From Syntrophus aciditrophicus SB (GTDB lineage: Bacteria; Desulfobacterota; Syntrophia; Syntrophales; Syntrophaceae): a stretch of 64,000 nucleotides of DNA. The DNA is taken from assembly GCF_000013405.1 (NCBI RefSeq), contig NC_007759.1, positions 1,489,001-1,553,000 of the forward strand, read 5' to 3'. The position numbers and the translations under genes are program-made. Positions 46,940 through 58,529 of the stretch are shown here, one piece after another; the first letter of the stretch is position 1; the number at the start of each line of letters is the position of its first letter. The notes below the pieces were generated by a model, which worked only from the letters and a program-made list of their open reading frames with translations, was not told where the DNA came from and searched no databases.

Positions 46940-48613
<1,674 letters not shown>

Positions 48614-48658
48614 TGCGCCTGCGCCGTTAAACCTCGGACGGCATCCGCCGTCAGAGTC

Positions 48659-48694
48659 AAAAAAGCCTCCGAGCTCAAAGCCGGGGGCTTTTTT
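48659..48694 (+). terminator. Rho-independent terminator of groESL
   Basis: AAAAAAGCCTCCG (48659-48671) pairs with 48682-48694 (one G-T wobble) around a 10-nt loop, ending in six Ts. It lies 46 nt past the groEL stop and reads well on both strands. Confidence 0.92.
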
Positions 48695-48904
48695 ACTTTG
48701 ACTTGAAAACCATGAACTTCTATGATAGGGCACACTGCGGCAGCGAACAGGATCAGGAATGTCATCCAGCCGGAAAAACTGACGTTTTCTCCCCCTTATC
48801 AACCCTCTGCCGCCCTGCACAGAACGTGTTTCCTTTCCCCTGAGCGAATACTCAGCCGAAAGATTTTTTTAATCTGCATTTGATAGAAATTCGAGGAGCT
48901 ACCC

Positions 48905-51706
48905 ATGGATTACAAAGACAGTCTGAATCTGCCCAAGACCGATTTTCCCATGAAAGCGAATCTGGCGAAGAAGGAGCCGGAACAGCTCAAAGTATGGGAT
49001 GAGATGCGCATCTACGACCGGATAAGAGAAGCCGCGCGAGGACGGCAATCCTATATCCTGCACGATGGTCCTCCTTACGCGAACGGCAACATCCATCTGG
49101 GACATGCCCTGAATAAGATCATCAAGGATATTGTCATCAAGTCCAAAAGCATGACCGGCTGCGACTGCGGCTTTGTTCCGGGATGGGATTGTCATGGACT
49201 GCCCATTGAACACCAGGTGGACAAAGAACTGGGCGAGAAGAAGACGGAGCTGTCGCAGGCGGATAAAAGGCGCCTCTGCCGGGTCTATGCCGATAAGTAT
49301 GTGGGAATTCAGCGGGAGCAGTTCAAGCGACTCGGTGTCTTCGGGGAGTGGGAAAATCCCTATCTGACCATGCATTATGACTATGAGGCCACCACGGTTG
49401 AGGAGTTCGGTAAACTTTACCTCGGCGGGGCTGTTTATAAAGGGAAAAAGCCGGTTTACTGGTGCGCCTCCTGCAAGACGGCACTGGCCGAGGCGGAAGT
49501 GGAATACGCAGATCATACGACCCCGTCCATCTATGTAAAGTTTGCCATGATTTCCGATATCAGCGCGGTAAGGCCCAAACTGAGCGGACAGAAGGTCAGC
49601 ATCGTGATCTGGACGACGACTCCCTGGACGATTCCTGCCAATCTGGCTATTGCCCTCCATGAAGAATTCATCTATGTGGCTGTCCGGTTTGACGAAGAGG
49701 TTCTCATACTTGCCAAGGATATGCTTGATTACTGCATCGATGCCTTCGGCTATCAGAATAAGCCTTACGAGATTCTGGATGAATTTCCCGGGGCGGTCCT
49801 GGAGGGGCTCAAAGCGCGCCACCCCCTGATCGACCGGGAAAGTGTCGTGATTCTCGCTCCCTTCGTGACTCTGGATGCCGGAACAGGCTGTGTTCACATT
49901 GCGCCGGGCCACGGGCAGGAAGACTATGAAATCGGCATGAAATACGGGCTGGACAACTACGCCCCCGTCGATGCCGACGGCCGCTTTACCCCCGATGTTG
50001 CGGATTTTGCGGGAGAGTTCGTCTTTGACGCCAACGACAGCGTCAACCGGAAGCTGAAAGAGGTCGGCGCCCTGCTGGGACTGGTGAATATCGAACACTC
50101 CTATCCGCACTGCTGGCGGTGCAAAAATCCGATCATTTTCCGTTCCACGGAACAGTGGTTCATTTCCATGGAAAAAAATGAACTGCGAAAAAAAGCCCTC
50201 GAAGCGGTAGAAAGCGTGCGCTGGATACCGGCCTGGGGGAAGGACCGTATTTACGGAATGATCGAAAATCGCCCGGACTGGTGCATCTCCCGTCAGCGCC
50301 TCTGGGGAGTGCCGATTACGATGTTTTACTGCGAGTCCTGTGGCGCTCAGGTTATGAATGAAGAAATTCTGAAACATCTGGTGGGGCTGGTCAGGGAGTC
50401 CGGCGCTGATGTCTGGTATGAAAGGGAAGCGGGGGCTCTGCTGCCGTCTGGAACCGTTTGCCCTGAATGCCACGGGAGCGAATTCCGTAAGGAAACCGAT
50501 ATCCTGGATGTCTGGTTCGATTCAGGGGTGAGCCACGCGGCCGTGCTGGAAAAAAGGCCCAATCTAAATTCGCCGTCGGACATGTATCTTGAAGGCAGTG
50601 ATCAGCACCGAGGCTGGTTTCATTCCTCCCTGCTGGAATCAGTGGGAACGCGCAATCGTGCTCCGTACCGCAATGTGTTGACGCACGGTTTCGTGGTGGA
50701 CGGCGAAGGCAAGAAAATGTCCAAATCAGTGGGCAACGTGATCGAATCCCAGCAGATCATTGATGCTTATGGCGCAGAAATCCTTCGCCTCTGGGTGGCC
50801 TCGGAGGATTACACAGTCGACCTTCGCATCTCCGATGAAATACTTAAACGTCTCGTGGAAGCTTATCGACGAATCCGCAATACCAGCCGCTTTATCCTGG
50901 GAAATCTTTATGATTTCAATGTTGAATCCGATTCAGTCGCCTATGCGGATCTGGAGCCGATGGATCGCTGGATGCTGCACCGGCTGCAGGAGCTGATTCG
51001 GAAGGTGAGAACCTCCTATGACAATTTCCAGTTTCATGCTGTATTCTCTGCGCTGTACAATTTCTGCACCGTCGATTTGAGCGCCCTTTATCTGGATGTT
51101 CTCAAGGACCGGCTTTATACGTCAAGGGCTGATTCCCGTGAACGAAGGTCGGCACAGACCGTCATGTTCCAGATCGCCAATGACATGACCCGACTTCTGG
51201 CGCCGATCCTCACTTTTACAGCGGAAGAGATCTGGACGGCGCTTCCCGCTTATGAAGGCAAAGCGGCCAGTGTCCATCTGGCCCAGTTTCCTGAGGTTGA
51301 GGAGACCTGTATAGACAATGAACTCGGGGAGACCTGGACAACAATGATCGCGCTGAAGAGCGAGATTTCCAGGGTCATTGAAAACGCCAGGAAGAACAAG
51401 GTGATCGGCCATTCACTCGATGCCTGCGTCGAACTGGCGCCTCCGGAAAAACTGAGTGCATTTCTGGAGGAACACCTGGAAGAGTTGCGGACCCTTCTGA
51501 TCGTGTCCCAGATTCGGATTGCCCCTGCGGCGGATATTGCCGAGCCTTATCCCTGTCCCGGGGCCGATTTTGAAGGACTGCATGTTGGAGTGTCCCGCGC
51601 CAGGGGGCAGAAATGCAATCGCTGCTGGATGTACAGTGAACTCGTCGGGGTTGATACGGAATATCCTGAGGTCTGTGAGCGGTGCCTCAAAAATCTTAAG
51701 GCATAA
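48905..51706 (+). CDS. ileS: Isoleucyl-tRNA synthetase
   Basis: This 933-residue class I enzyme of bacterial type has HIGH as IHLGH (63-67) in PPYANGNIHLGHALNK, the editing-domain WTTTPWTIPAN, KMSKS at 604-608, and a C-terminal zinc finger (CNRCWMYSE, then CERC). GAGGAG lies before the ATG. In the 210-bp upstream region I find no T-box specifier or antiterminator, only short A/T hairpins. It is followed by lspA five bases later, a common pairing. Confidence 0.97.
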   Translation: MDYKDSLNLPKTDFPMKANLAKKEPEQLKVWDEMRIYDRIREAARGRQSYILHDGPPYANGNIHLGHALNKIIKDIVIKSKSMTGCDCGFVPGWDCHGLPIEHQVDKELGEKKTELSQADKRRLCRVYADKYVGIQREQFKRLGVFGEWENPYLTMHYDYEATTVEEFGKLYLGGAVYKGKKPVYWCASCKTALAEAEVEYADHTTPSIYVKFAMISDISAVRPKLSGQKVSIVIWTTTPWTIPANLAIALHEEFIYVAVRFDEEVLILAKDMLDYCIDAFGYQNKPYEILDEFPGAVLEGLKARHPLIDRESVVILAPFVTLDAGTGCVHIAPGHGQEDYEIGMKYGLDNYAPVDADGRFTPDVADFAGEFVFDANDSVNRKLKEVGALLGLVNIEHSYPHCWRCKNPIIFRSTEQWFISMEKNELRKKALEAVESVRWIPAWGKDRIYGMIENRPDWCISRQRLWGVPITMFYCESCGAQVMNEEILKHLVGLVRESGADVWYEREAGALLPSGTVCPECHGSEFRKETDILDVWFDSGVSHAAVLEKRPNLNSPSDMYLEGSDQHRGWFHSSLLESVGTRNRAPYRNVLTHGFVVDGEGKKMSKSVGNVIESQQIIDAYGAEILRLWVASEDYTVDLRISDEILKRLVEAYRRIRNTSRFILGNLYDFNVESDSVAYADLEPMDRWMLHRLQELIRKVRTSYDNFQFHAVFSALYNFCTVDLSALYLDVLKDRLYTSRADSRERRSAQTVMFQIANDMTRLLAPILTFTAEEIWTALPAYEGKAASVHLAQFPEVEETCIDNELGETWTTMIALKSEISRVIENARKNKVIGHSLDACVELAPPEKLSAFLEEHLEELRTLLIVSQIRIAPAADIAEPYPCPGADFEGLHVGVSRARGQKCNRCWMYSELVGVDTEYPEVCERCLKNLKA

Positions 51707-51711
51707 ACAGG

Positions 51712-52197
51712 ATGAAAAAACCCCTGATTCTTTTTTTAATCACAGCCGGACTTGTGCTTCTGCTGGACCAGTTCACGAAGTTCTATGTGGCCTCTCACTT
51801 CTGGCTTCATGAATCGCTCCCGGTTATCGATGGGTTTTTCAACATTACTTATATCCGGAACCCTGGGGCCGCCTTTGGCTTTCTGGCCGGGGCGCCTCTC
51901 TTATTCCGGGGATTGTTCTTTACCTCGGTAACGCTTATCGCCGCCGGTCTGATTCTTTTTTATCTCATCAAGAACCGGGTCAGTGATCTGATGATGGTGA
52001 TTCCACTGGCTCTGGTCCTTGCCGGAGCCATGGGTAACCTTGTGGACCGCATCCGCTTTGGCGAAGTGATCGATTTTCTGGATGTCTACATCGGCAGGTA
52101 TCATTGGCCTGCATTCAACATTGCCGATACGGCCATCTCCATCGGAGTGCTTTTCCTGGTCGTGGACATGATCCAGAAGCAGAAAGAGAAATCTTGA
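51712..52197 (+). CDS. lspA: LspA, prolipoprotein signal peptidase II
   Basis: This 161-residue membrane protease has four helices. Family boxes are RNPGAAFGF, GNLVDRIRFGEVIDF (Asp112) and FNIADTAISIG (Asp139); the 27-residue spacing matches the catalytic aspartates. It removes signal peptides from lipoproteins such as the one at 60.3 kb. It starts 5 bp after ileS and is likely cotranscribed. Confidence 0.96.
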   Translation: MKKPLILFLITAGLVLLLDQFTKFYVASHFWLHESLPVIDGFFNITYIRNPGAAFGFLAGAPLLFRGLFFTSVTLIAAGLILFYLIKNRVSDLMMVIPLALVLAGAMGNLVDRIRFGEVIDFLDVYIGRYHWPAFNIADTAISIGVLFLVVDMIQKQKEKS

Positions 52198-52328
52198 GAA
52201 AAGGGTGCACTGAAACATGAGCCGGCTGGCGTTGTACCGAAAGGAAATGATAGTCTGATCTCCGGAAGATATTCGAGTTTTCCCGTCGCCTTTACCAGTT
52301 GCATCTTACAGTTTCCGCCCTCAAGATT

Positions 52329-52583
52329 TCAGTCGAACAGCTCGTGGAGAAAACTTTTCCTCTTTTTATAATGATCATGATGACCAGAGTGATGCTTATC
52401 GTTGTAGGAATTATAATGGTCATGGTGGTCATGATGCCGTTCTGAATAGGATCGTGAAGGTATTTCCGCGGCTGACCGATCGATGATTTTGTCCAGCTCG
52501 CCCCGGCATTTAGGACAATAATCGATCTCTATGCCCTGACGCTCCGTGATGGCCAATGGTATATTGCAAATGGGACAATTCAC
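52329..52583 (-). CDS. TFIIB-type zinc-ribbon protein with shortened core and His-rich tail
   Basis: This 84-residue protein belongs to the zf-TFIIB family: CPIC (C3, C6) and YCPKC (C23, C26). In usual members CRG is followed by VWLDRGELDKII; here the sequence runs directly CRGELDKII, so about six residues including the conserved Trp-Leu-Asp are missing while the frame stays open. A 26-residue His/Asp/Tyr/Asn-rich tail (HHDHHDHYNSYND, HHSGHHDHY) could bind metal. The start is GTG behind AGGAG. The function of the family is unknown. Confidence 0.82.
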   Translation of the reverse strand: MNCPICNIPLAITERQGIEIDYCPKCRGELDKIIDRSAAEIPSRSYSERHHDHHDHYNSYNDKHHSGHHDHYKKRKSFLHELFD

Positions 52584-52666
52584 TGTTCTTTCTCCTGATG
52601 GATTCGTTGTTCTTTGCTGGTGATACAGTCCGGACCCTTCTACTTTGGCCTGCCCCCCCTGGTTAT

Positions 52667-53431
52667 TTATATAATTACAGGCAGCCCCCTGTCTGCAAGG
52701 TACTGCTTCACAGCCCTGATGCTTAAGGTACGGTAATGGAAGACGGAGGCGGCAAGGAGGATGGAAGCGCCGCCCTTCTGCACCGCTTCGTAAAAGTCCT
52801 CAAGTTTTCCTGCCCCGCCGGAAGCGACCACAGGCAGGTCAACAGCGTCGGCAATCGCCTTAGTGTACTCGATATCATAGCCTGCACGGGTGCCATCGCC
52901 ATCCATACTGGTGGGCAGGATGACGCCTGCGCCAAGCTCCTGGCACGTTCTGGCCCATGCAACGGCATCCCTGGCAACGGGCAGCGTGCCGCCCGACACG
53001 ACCAGTTCAAAGCCTGAAGGCATTTGGCTGTTTCTGCGCGCATCGATGGCCACGGTAATTTTTTCGGAACCGAACTTTTTCGCTGCCTCGCTGACGAGGG
53101 AGGGATTTTTTACTGCGGCACTGTTCATCGAGATCTTGGCCGCCCCGGCCTGCAGGACCAGTTCGATGTCTTCAAGCGTGGAAATGCCTCCTCCAACGGT
53201 CAGCGGGATAGTCAGCACGGCCGACACCTTATTCACCCATTCCAGCCTTGTCTTCCGATTTTCCAGCGTAGCCGCGATGTCCAGCATCGCAAGTTCATCG
53301 GCGCCTTCCGCCTGATAAAACGCGGCGTTTTCCACCGGATCGCCGGCGTCCTTCAACTCTACAAAGTGAATGCCCTTGACAACGCGCCCCTCTTTCATAT
53401 CCAGGCAGGGCATGATTTTGATCGGCTTCAT
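52667..53431 (-). CDS. hisF: HisF, imidazole glycerol phosphate synthase cyclase subunit
   Basis: This 254-residue (beta/alpha)8 barrel has catalytic Asp11 (MPCLDM) and Asp130 (VAIDAR), with GGGIS and SGGAGKLEDF as phosphate loops. It makes IGP and AICAR with ammonia from HisH. Length is typical. The usual THGGR segment reads VSGGT, and the TSMDRDG loop is TSMDGDG. AGGAGG precedes the ATG. No other histidine gene is near, so it stands alone here; a HisF-like paralogue of altered specificity cannot be excluded. Confidence 0.87.
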   Translation of the reverse strand: MKPIKIMPCLDMKEGRVVKGIHFVELKDAGDPVENAAFYQAEGADELAMLDIAATLENRKTRLEWVNKVSAVLTIPLTVGGGISTLEDIELVLQAGAAKISMNSAAVKNPSLVSEAAKKFGSEKITVAIDARRNSQMPSGFELVVSGGTLPVARDAVAWARTCQELGAGVILPTSMDGDGTRAGYDIEYTKAIADAVDLPVVASGGAGKLEDFYEAVQKGGASILLAASVFHYRTLSIRAVKQYLADRGLPVII

Positions 53432-53640
53432 CTAAATGCCTCCTTTTCTATTTCATTTCCTTTTATGGCGTAAAAGATTTGACCTGCTTCACGCAATCCA
53501 GCGTCGCAGGAATTCTGTTGCCGTATGAATCCCTGAATCCGCAATTCGGCAAATCTCCCAGTTCATTCATTCATCGGATTTTCGGGACTATAAAAAAACG
53601 GCGCCGGCAAGTCAAGTCAGAGATTTGTTCCCGGATACAA

Positions 53641-53675
53641 GGTTAAAGGTTCATGGTTCAACGGTCAAAGTTCAA
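53641..53675. repeat. Degenerate heptamer tandem repeats
   Basis: Five consecutive 7-mers read GGTTAAA, GGTTCAT, GGTTCAA, CGGTCAA, AGTTCAA, with more decayed units after (TGTTGCA, GTTTGGA). They lie in the 334-bp gap 53432-53765 between hisF and the export operon. No gene is seen in this gap. Confidence 0.7.
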
Positions 53676-53765
53676 TGTTGCAGTTTGGAGGATTGGCTGT
53701 GCGGTTTGACAGGTTATGGAATGATGAAAGGACACAGCTCGTTGTCGAGAGTTGTTGCCCGGATT

Positions 53766-54977
53766 TCATGTGCCGGGAACTCTCGCCCTGACGCGGGTGC
53801 CGTCCTTGATGGCATCGTCGGGCTGGGTAATGACCACGTCACCTTCAGAAATACCGGACAGGATTTCCGCATGCAGACCGCTCCGGTGGCCCACATCAAC
53901 GTGTTTACGACTTGCCCTGCGCTCTTCAACCGTAAAGACGGCCCACTGATCGCCCATGCGAAAGAGGGCGCTTGCGGGTATCTGGAGCACGTTCTGACCT
54001 TCCCAGACGGTGAAGCTCGCTTCAAGCCGGTATCCATCGCCCAGTTGAGACCTGACATCCGCATCCGATGTCAAATCGACGATGACCAGCACCCGCTGTT
54101 CCTCTACGCCGAGGCTTGATATCTTTGTAAAACCCGATGGCTCGATGGTTTTCACTTTACCTGTCAACAGAGCTTCGCCGCCCCAGCGTTGGAAGACGAC
54201 AGGGGTTCCCGGGCCGATCTTTACCGCATCGGCGGAAAGCAGTTCCACCCGAACTTCGATGTCCCGGGGATCACCGATCTCTATAATCGGTTCTCCCATT
54301 GCGACAGCCCCTTCGCTCTCCCTGTAGAGCTTCAGAACATGGCCTGTTTTCGGTGCACGAACAAGAACGGTTTCCTGATCGTGATCCCCGACGCGGGCTG
54401 CGGAATAGGCTAAAACGCTCCGACGTCTTTTCAGTTCCGCGCGCGCGACAGCCGATGTCGCCTTAGCAGCGAGATAGGCAGCCTTTGCCTGTTTGGCCTG
54501 TGCTTCGGCCTGGTCGAACTGATCTTTTGCGACAGCTCCTCCGGCAAGAAGGCGTTTGAATCTGACGTATCGTCTGTCTGTGAAATCGGCATCGGCTTTT
54601 GCCGACAGCTCCCGCTCCTCCGCCTCCCTGACTGCTGCCTGTGCCGCCGAAACGGCGGACTGGGCTTCCGCCCGGCTCCGTGGATCAAGAACCTGGGATC
54701 GCAGCGGTTCGAGGACAAAAAGCGGTCCGCCTTTTTGAACGGCATCGCCCGCTTCCAATTCGATGCGGCGCAGAAATCCCGCCACCGGCGCGGAGCAGAT
54801 AAAGCGGTCCTTCACCCTCGTTTTGCCTTCTTCTTCAATAGTCACCCTGAAAGGGCCTCTGAACGCTTCTGCTGTTTCAACAAGAACCGGTTTCGGCCAG
54901 AAGCCATATACAAGAGCCAGGAGGGCTATAACACCGCCCAAAGCGATGATGATCCGTCTGCGGATTTGTACCTTCAC
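53766..54977 (-). CDS. HlyD-type periplasmic adaptor (membrane fusion) protein
   Basis: This 403-residue protein has one N-terminal membrane segment (about 10-30), a split lipoyl/barrel-sandwich domain (ICSAPVAGFLRRIELEAGDAV and RAPKTGHVLKLY), an alpha-helical hairpin about 100-190, and a beta-barrel with IPASALF near the end. It bridges inner-membrane transporter and outer-membrane channel. The start is GTG 54977, 7 nt after AAGGGAG and 4 bp past the permease stop; a TTG at 55010 is possible. It is the last gene of the three-gene export operon; no TolC is nearby. Confidence 0.9.
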   Translation of the reverse strand: MKVQIRRRIIIALGGVIALLALVYGFWPKPVLVETAEAFRGPFRVTIEEEGKTRVKDRFICSAPVAGFLRRIELEAGDAVQKGGPLFVLEPLRSQVLDPRSRAEAQSAVSAAQAAVREAEERELSAKADADFTDRRYVRFKRLLAGGAVAKDQFDQAEAQAKQAKAAYLAAKATSAVARAELKRRRSVLAYSAARVGDHDQETVLVRAPKTGHVLKLYRESEGAVAMGEPIIEIGDPRDIEVRVELLSADAVKIGPGTPVVFQRWGGEALLTGKVKTIEPSGFTKISSLGVEEQRVLVIVDLTSDADVRSQLGDGYRLEASFTVWEGQNVLQIPASALFRMGDQWAVFTVEERRASRKHVDVGHRSGLHAEILSGISEGDVVITQPDDAIKDGTRVRARVPGT

Positions 54978-54981
54978 GCAT

Positions 54982-57345
54982 TCACTCCCTTGCTTTGAGA
55001 ACTTCGACAAGATTCAGGGAATCAAGCCTGTGGCGGACAATCAGCCCCGATATGGCAGCCGAAAGAATTACGACGGCGGCGGCCATGGAATAGGTAGCCG
55101 GTTCGATGACGACGGGGATCCGGAAAATATCGGACGCCACGGCATAGGCGAGATAGCTGCAGAGCGCTCGGCCGATAATGAAACCCAGCGGAATGGCTGC
55201 CAGGGTAATCAGGACAAGCTCACCCAGAAGGATGTAGGAAATTTCGCCACGGGTGTAGCCAAGGACGCGAAGACTGGACAATTCGCGGCTTCTTTCGGAA
55301 AGCGCGATCCTGGCGGTGTTGTAGACAACACCGAATGTGATGGCGCCCGCCATCAGGGTGGCGATGAGAGTAAAAAAAAGCATGGACTTAGCCTGAGTGT
55401 CGTAGAAATTCCGGATTTCATCCTTGATCACGACGGCGCCGGATACACGGGGCATATTGATCAACTGTTTATATATCTCCTTTTTATACATCGGGTCAAC
55501 CACAACAGATACGCCGGACAGAGCTTCCCCTTCACGGAGAAGGTGACTCAGCGCCGGGGCGTCCATATAACCCATGAGCCCCATATACTGTTTGGCCAGG
55601 GCGGCGACAGGAACCTGTCGCATGGGTCTTTCCCCTTCAAGAATTTCAACGGTCAGCATATCCCCCGGTCTGATGCCGAGATACCCGCCCAGATAGTCGG
55701 TCAGCACAATACCCGCAGGGGGGATAAAAATGGGCTTCAGTTTTTCGTTAAGGATCTGCCTCAAGGCGCTTCCGGATTCTATGCCTTCAATGGCGGTCTT
55801 GTAGCTTCGGTTGCCGAATCGAAGCCTCGCGGGAATCGTTCTGTAGCCTTCAACATATTCAATGCCGCGGATGCCTCTCATCGAATAGACGGCGTTTGCC
55901 GATGTGGGTTCGACAAAAGTCACTTTCATGTCTTCCCGCTGTGACAAGGTAAATTGAATATGAACCATGTAATCCACGGCGTCTTTAAAAAATCCGCTCA
56001 TCAGCATGATAGCGCAGGAAAAGGCGATGCCGATCACGGAAAGAAGCGACCTGAGGGGTCTTCTCTCCATATTGCGGGCGACGATCCGGGCGGGCTGTGA
56101 CAGAATGCGGCCCAGACCGAGGCGTTCAATATATGTCTTTCGGTACTTTGCCGGCTGCTCGGGGCGCATGGCTTCCGCGGGAGGCAGTTTCGCGGCGGTG
56201 CGGATCGCGTGTACCGTACCGGCCAGGGCCGCCGCCAGGCTGATGACCACTGCTTCAAGCACAATGGCGACATCGAGGCGGAAGAGAAGGTAGGGGAATC
56301 GATAATATTCCATGTAGATGTCGCCCAGGAGTCTTCCCAGCCAGACTCCCGTCGCTGTGCCGCCTGCCACTCCCAGGATGACGGTGAAGAGGACAAACTT
56401 GAAGTAGTGCAGACCGATTTCCAGGTTGCCGTAGCCGAAGGCTTTAAGGATCGCAACCTGTTCCCGCTGCGTATTGACGGTGCGGCTGATGACGACGTTG
56501 AGGAGAAAAGCTGCCACGGCGATAAAGATGGTCGGGAACAGGAATGAAAATATTTCCAGCTGTTTGAATTCCTCGCTGAGGAAACGGTGAGACGTCTGGT
56601 CTTTTCTGCCGTACGCTTCGAGTCCCCCGTAACGGTTGATGATATTGTCAAGGCGCCGGATCACGGCATTGATATCGGCATGAGGGGTACAGGTCAGGAC
56701 GACGTCGTTGAAGGCTCCTTTCATATCGTAGGCTGTGGCCAGGGTTGTCTTGGGCATCCATAGAAGACCATATCGCCTGTAATCGGGACTGATGGCCCCC
56801 GGTCGGATCTGAAGCACAAATTCCGGCGACAGGCCGACTCCGACGATGGTCAGCATTTTCCATTTACCGTTGATCACCGCGCCGATCCGGTCGCCCAGGG
56901 AGAAGCGGTGGGCTTCGGCGAACGTGTCGCCGAGCAGCACTTCGTCATCCCTGGAGGAGTCGGGAAGGCGACCTTTTCTGATATAGAGTTTGTTGATTTC
57001 CGGTCTTCCATTGTCGGGGATGGAAAGGATCTTTCCCGTCACGGGCTCTTCAAAGCCTTCTATGGCGAGTTTGACGTCGGCCGTAATCCGGGTTTCCACG
57101 GAGGAGACTCCTTCGATGCCGGCAATCTGACCCCTCACACTCTCAGGCGCCCGTTTCAGGGAGGCAAAGACATCGGCAAAAACGTATTCCCGATAGAACT
57201 TCTCGCGGGTGGCTTTGAGGGAGTTCATGTTGCTCATGAACATGACGAAATTGGTGATGCCGCAGAGGATGACGATGATGATGGCCAGAACCTGGCCCTT
57301 CATCCGCCACAGATCGCGCGTCAGTTTAACGTTCAGGGTGTTCAT
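54982..57345 (-). CDS. FtsX-like ABC transporter permease
   Basis: This 787-residue permease has an N-terminal helix, a MacB-type periplasmic domain (about 40-240), three helices ([38 protein letters not shown]), a linker, then a second helix-periplasm-helices unit with two FtsX domains ([19 protein letters not shown]). The duplicated layout matches the DevC/LolCE-like group that exports or extracts lipids or peptides with an HlyD partner. It starts 16 bp after the ATPase gene. Confidence 0.9.
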   Translation of the reverse strand: MNTLNVKLTRDLWRMKGQVLAIIIVILCGITNFVMFMSNMNSLKATREKFYREYVFADVFASLKRAPESVRGQIAGIEGVSSVETRITADVKLAIEGFEEPVTGKILSIPDNGRPEINKLYIRKGRLPDSSRDDEVLLGDTFAEAHRFSLGDRIGAVINGKWKMLTIVGVGLSPEFVLQIRPGAISPDYRRYGLLWMPKTTLATAYDMKGAFNDVVLTCTPHADINAVIRRLDNIINRYGGLEAYGRKDQTSHRFLSEEFKQLEIFSFLFPTIFIAVAAFLLNVVISRTVNTQREQVAILKAFGYGNLEIGLHYFKFVLFTVILGVAGGTATGVWLGRLLGDIYMEYYRFPYLLFRLDVAIVLEAVVISLAAALAGTVHAIRTAAKLPPAEAMRPEQPAKYRKTYIERLGLGRILSQPARIVARNMERRPLRSLLSVIGIAFSCAIMLMSGFFKDAVDYMVHIQFTLSQREDMKVTFVEPTSANAVYSMRGIRGIEYVEGYRTIPARLRFGNRSYKTAIEGIESGSALRQILNEKLKPIFIPPAGIVLTDYLGGYLGIRPGDMLTVEILEGERPMRQVPVAALAKQYMGLMGYMDAPALSHLLREGEALSGVSVVVDPMYKKEIYKQLINMPRVSGAVVIKDEIRNFYDTQAKSMLFFTLIATLMAGAITFGVVYNTARIALSERSRELSSLRVLGYTRGEISYILLGELVLITLAAIPLGFIIGRALCSYLAYAVASDIFRIPVVIEPATYSMAAAVVILSAAISGLIVRHRLDSLNLVEVLKARE

Positions 57346-57361
57346 GGATGCATCATGAGCC

Positions 57362-58069
57362 TTACCAGCGAAGCTCTCCCGGTTTCTTCTTTATGGTGTT
57401 TATCGTAATGTCGGCGATGAGGCCGTTTCTCAGGCTGATGATCCGGTCGGCCATGGAGGCGATATCGGCGTTGTGCGTAATGATGACCGTTGCCGTACCG
57501 AGTTCCCGGTTGACCCGTTCCAGAGCTTCCAGAACCAGGATGCCCGTCTTGAAATCCAGCGCCCCTGTAGGCTCGTCACAGAGCAGAACCTCCGGATTTT
57601 TCGAGATGGCCCGGGCGATGGCGACGCGCTGCTGTTCGCCGCCGGAAAGCTGAGATGGAAAATGGTCCTTCCTGTCCAGAAGTCCGACAAGCGACAGGGC
57701 ATCTTCCGGCAGCATGGGATTCCGGGAGATCTCCGTGACAACAGCTACGTTTTCAAGGGCCGTCAGGCTGGGGATCAGGTTGTAGAATTGAAAAACAAAG
57801 CCGATGTGATATCGTCGATACTCCGTCAATTCCTGTTCCGTTGCTTTCGTCAGGTCTTTACCCCTGTAGGATACCTCGCCGGCCGTAGCCGTATCGAGGC
57901 CGCCCAGGATGTTCAGCAGGGTGGATTTCCCACTTCCGGACGGCCCCAGCAACACAACCATTTCACCCTCGTAGAGTTCCATATCGACGCCCCGCAGAGC
58001 ATTGACCTGAATCTCGCCCATGTCATAGATTTTTGTAAGACTCTTTACGGAAAATACGGTTTTCTTCAT
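57362..58069 (-). CDS. LolD/MacB-type ABC ATPase
   Basis: This 235-residue ATPase has Walker [10 protein letters not shown] (42-50), Q-loop at [10 protein letters not shown], signature [14 protein letters not shown] and Walker [19 protein letters not shown] in place of GALDS is common in this subgroup. First gene of the operon, it powers the FtsX-like permease. The ribosome site is weak. The promoter should lie in the 58070-58529 gap, which also holds a perfect inverted repeat. Confidence 0.92.
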   Translation of the reverse strand: MKKTVFSVKSLTKIYDMGEIQVNALRGVDMELYEGEMVVLLGPSGSGKSTLLNILGGLDTATAGEVSYRGKDLTKATEQELTEYRRYHIGFVFQFYNLIPSLTALENVAVVTEISRNPMLPEDALSLVGLLDRKDHFPSQLSGGEQQRVAIARAISKNPEVLLCDEPTGALDFKTGILVLEALERVNRELGTATVIITHNADIASMADRIISLRNGLIADITINTIKKKPGELRW

Positions 58070-58133
58070 CGAAATCGGTCAGGCCCTCCAGGAAAAGTTA
58101 ATTTCCGTATTGATGACGATGCCATATTTTATC

Positions 58134-58168
58134 ACTGAATTCATTTATATTTTTCAAATGAATTCAGT
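58134..58168. repeat. Perfect 13-bp inverted repeat upstream of the export operon
   Basis: Arms 58134-58146 (ACTGAATTCATTT) and 58156-58168 are perfect complements with a 9-nt spacer. The nearest edge is 65 bp upstream of the ABC ATPase start (minus strand). The size and position suit a dimeric repressor operator. The 58070-58529 gap also holds two possible small ORFs listed separately. Confidence 0.75.
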
Positions 58169-58232
58169 CTGCCGTTTCACGGGCTTAAAGAAGGCCGGCA
58201 TCGATTGTTTAATGATTTAAGCTCAAGATAAC

Positions 58233-58391
58233 ATGAGGGAAAAGGGCGGGAAAAAATCTTTCACTGAGCTGCCAGAGAATGCGTGGGGGGATTTTGTGCA
58301 GGGATTAAGAGCGGGGGATTTCTCAGGTGAAACGTATCACATCGTCTTTGGTGAGGACTATCACATTGGCCCTGTTGTAAAAAAGCAATGA
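58233..58391 (+). CDS. Possible small protein, 52 residues
   Basis: ATG 58233 to TGA 58389-58391. The product (MREKGGKKSF, TELPENAWGDFVQGLRAGDF, SGETYHIVFGEDYHIGP) has a balanced, globular-looking composition and ends VVKKQ. Only a weak AAGA lies upstream. No family is recognised. It sits between the inverted repeat and a tiny ORF with a strong ribosome site. Confidence 0.4.
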   Translation: MREKGGKKSFTELPENAWGDFVQGLRAGDFSGETYHIVFGEDYHIGPVVKKQ

Positions 58392-58423
58392 TCGAACTAA
58401 GTTAACATACAGGAGGATGTCGG

Positions 58424-58450
58424 ATGTATTGGCAAAAGGGCCATGACTGA
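58424..58450 (+). CDS. Possible 8-codon leader ORF
   Basis: ATG 58424 follows a consensus AGGAGG (58411-58416) at 7 nt and encodes MYWQKGHD before TGA. It lies 80 bp upstream of the next membrane-protein gene. It may be a leader peptide or the start of a decayed gene. Confidence 0.3.
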   Translation: MYWQKGHD

Positions 58451-58529
58451 GTGGATATCGACACAGGACCGTTTCTGGTGTCATTTTTATCAAAACGTCA
58501 CTTCAATATGTAAGGCATAAGGAGGAAAT

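Noticed and set aside
48695-48904. Possible T-box leader of ileS
   Set aside because: No conserved T-box (TGGN antiterminator) sequence or extended stem I; only short AT hairpins are visible.
48899-50473. 524-codon minus-strand frame opposite ileS
   Set aside because: Antisense shadow of ileS; no domain seen.
54763-55944. 393-codon plus-strand frame opposite the HlyD and FtsX genes
   Set aside because: Spans two real genes antisense; no ribosome site or motif.
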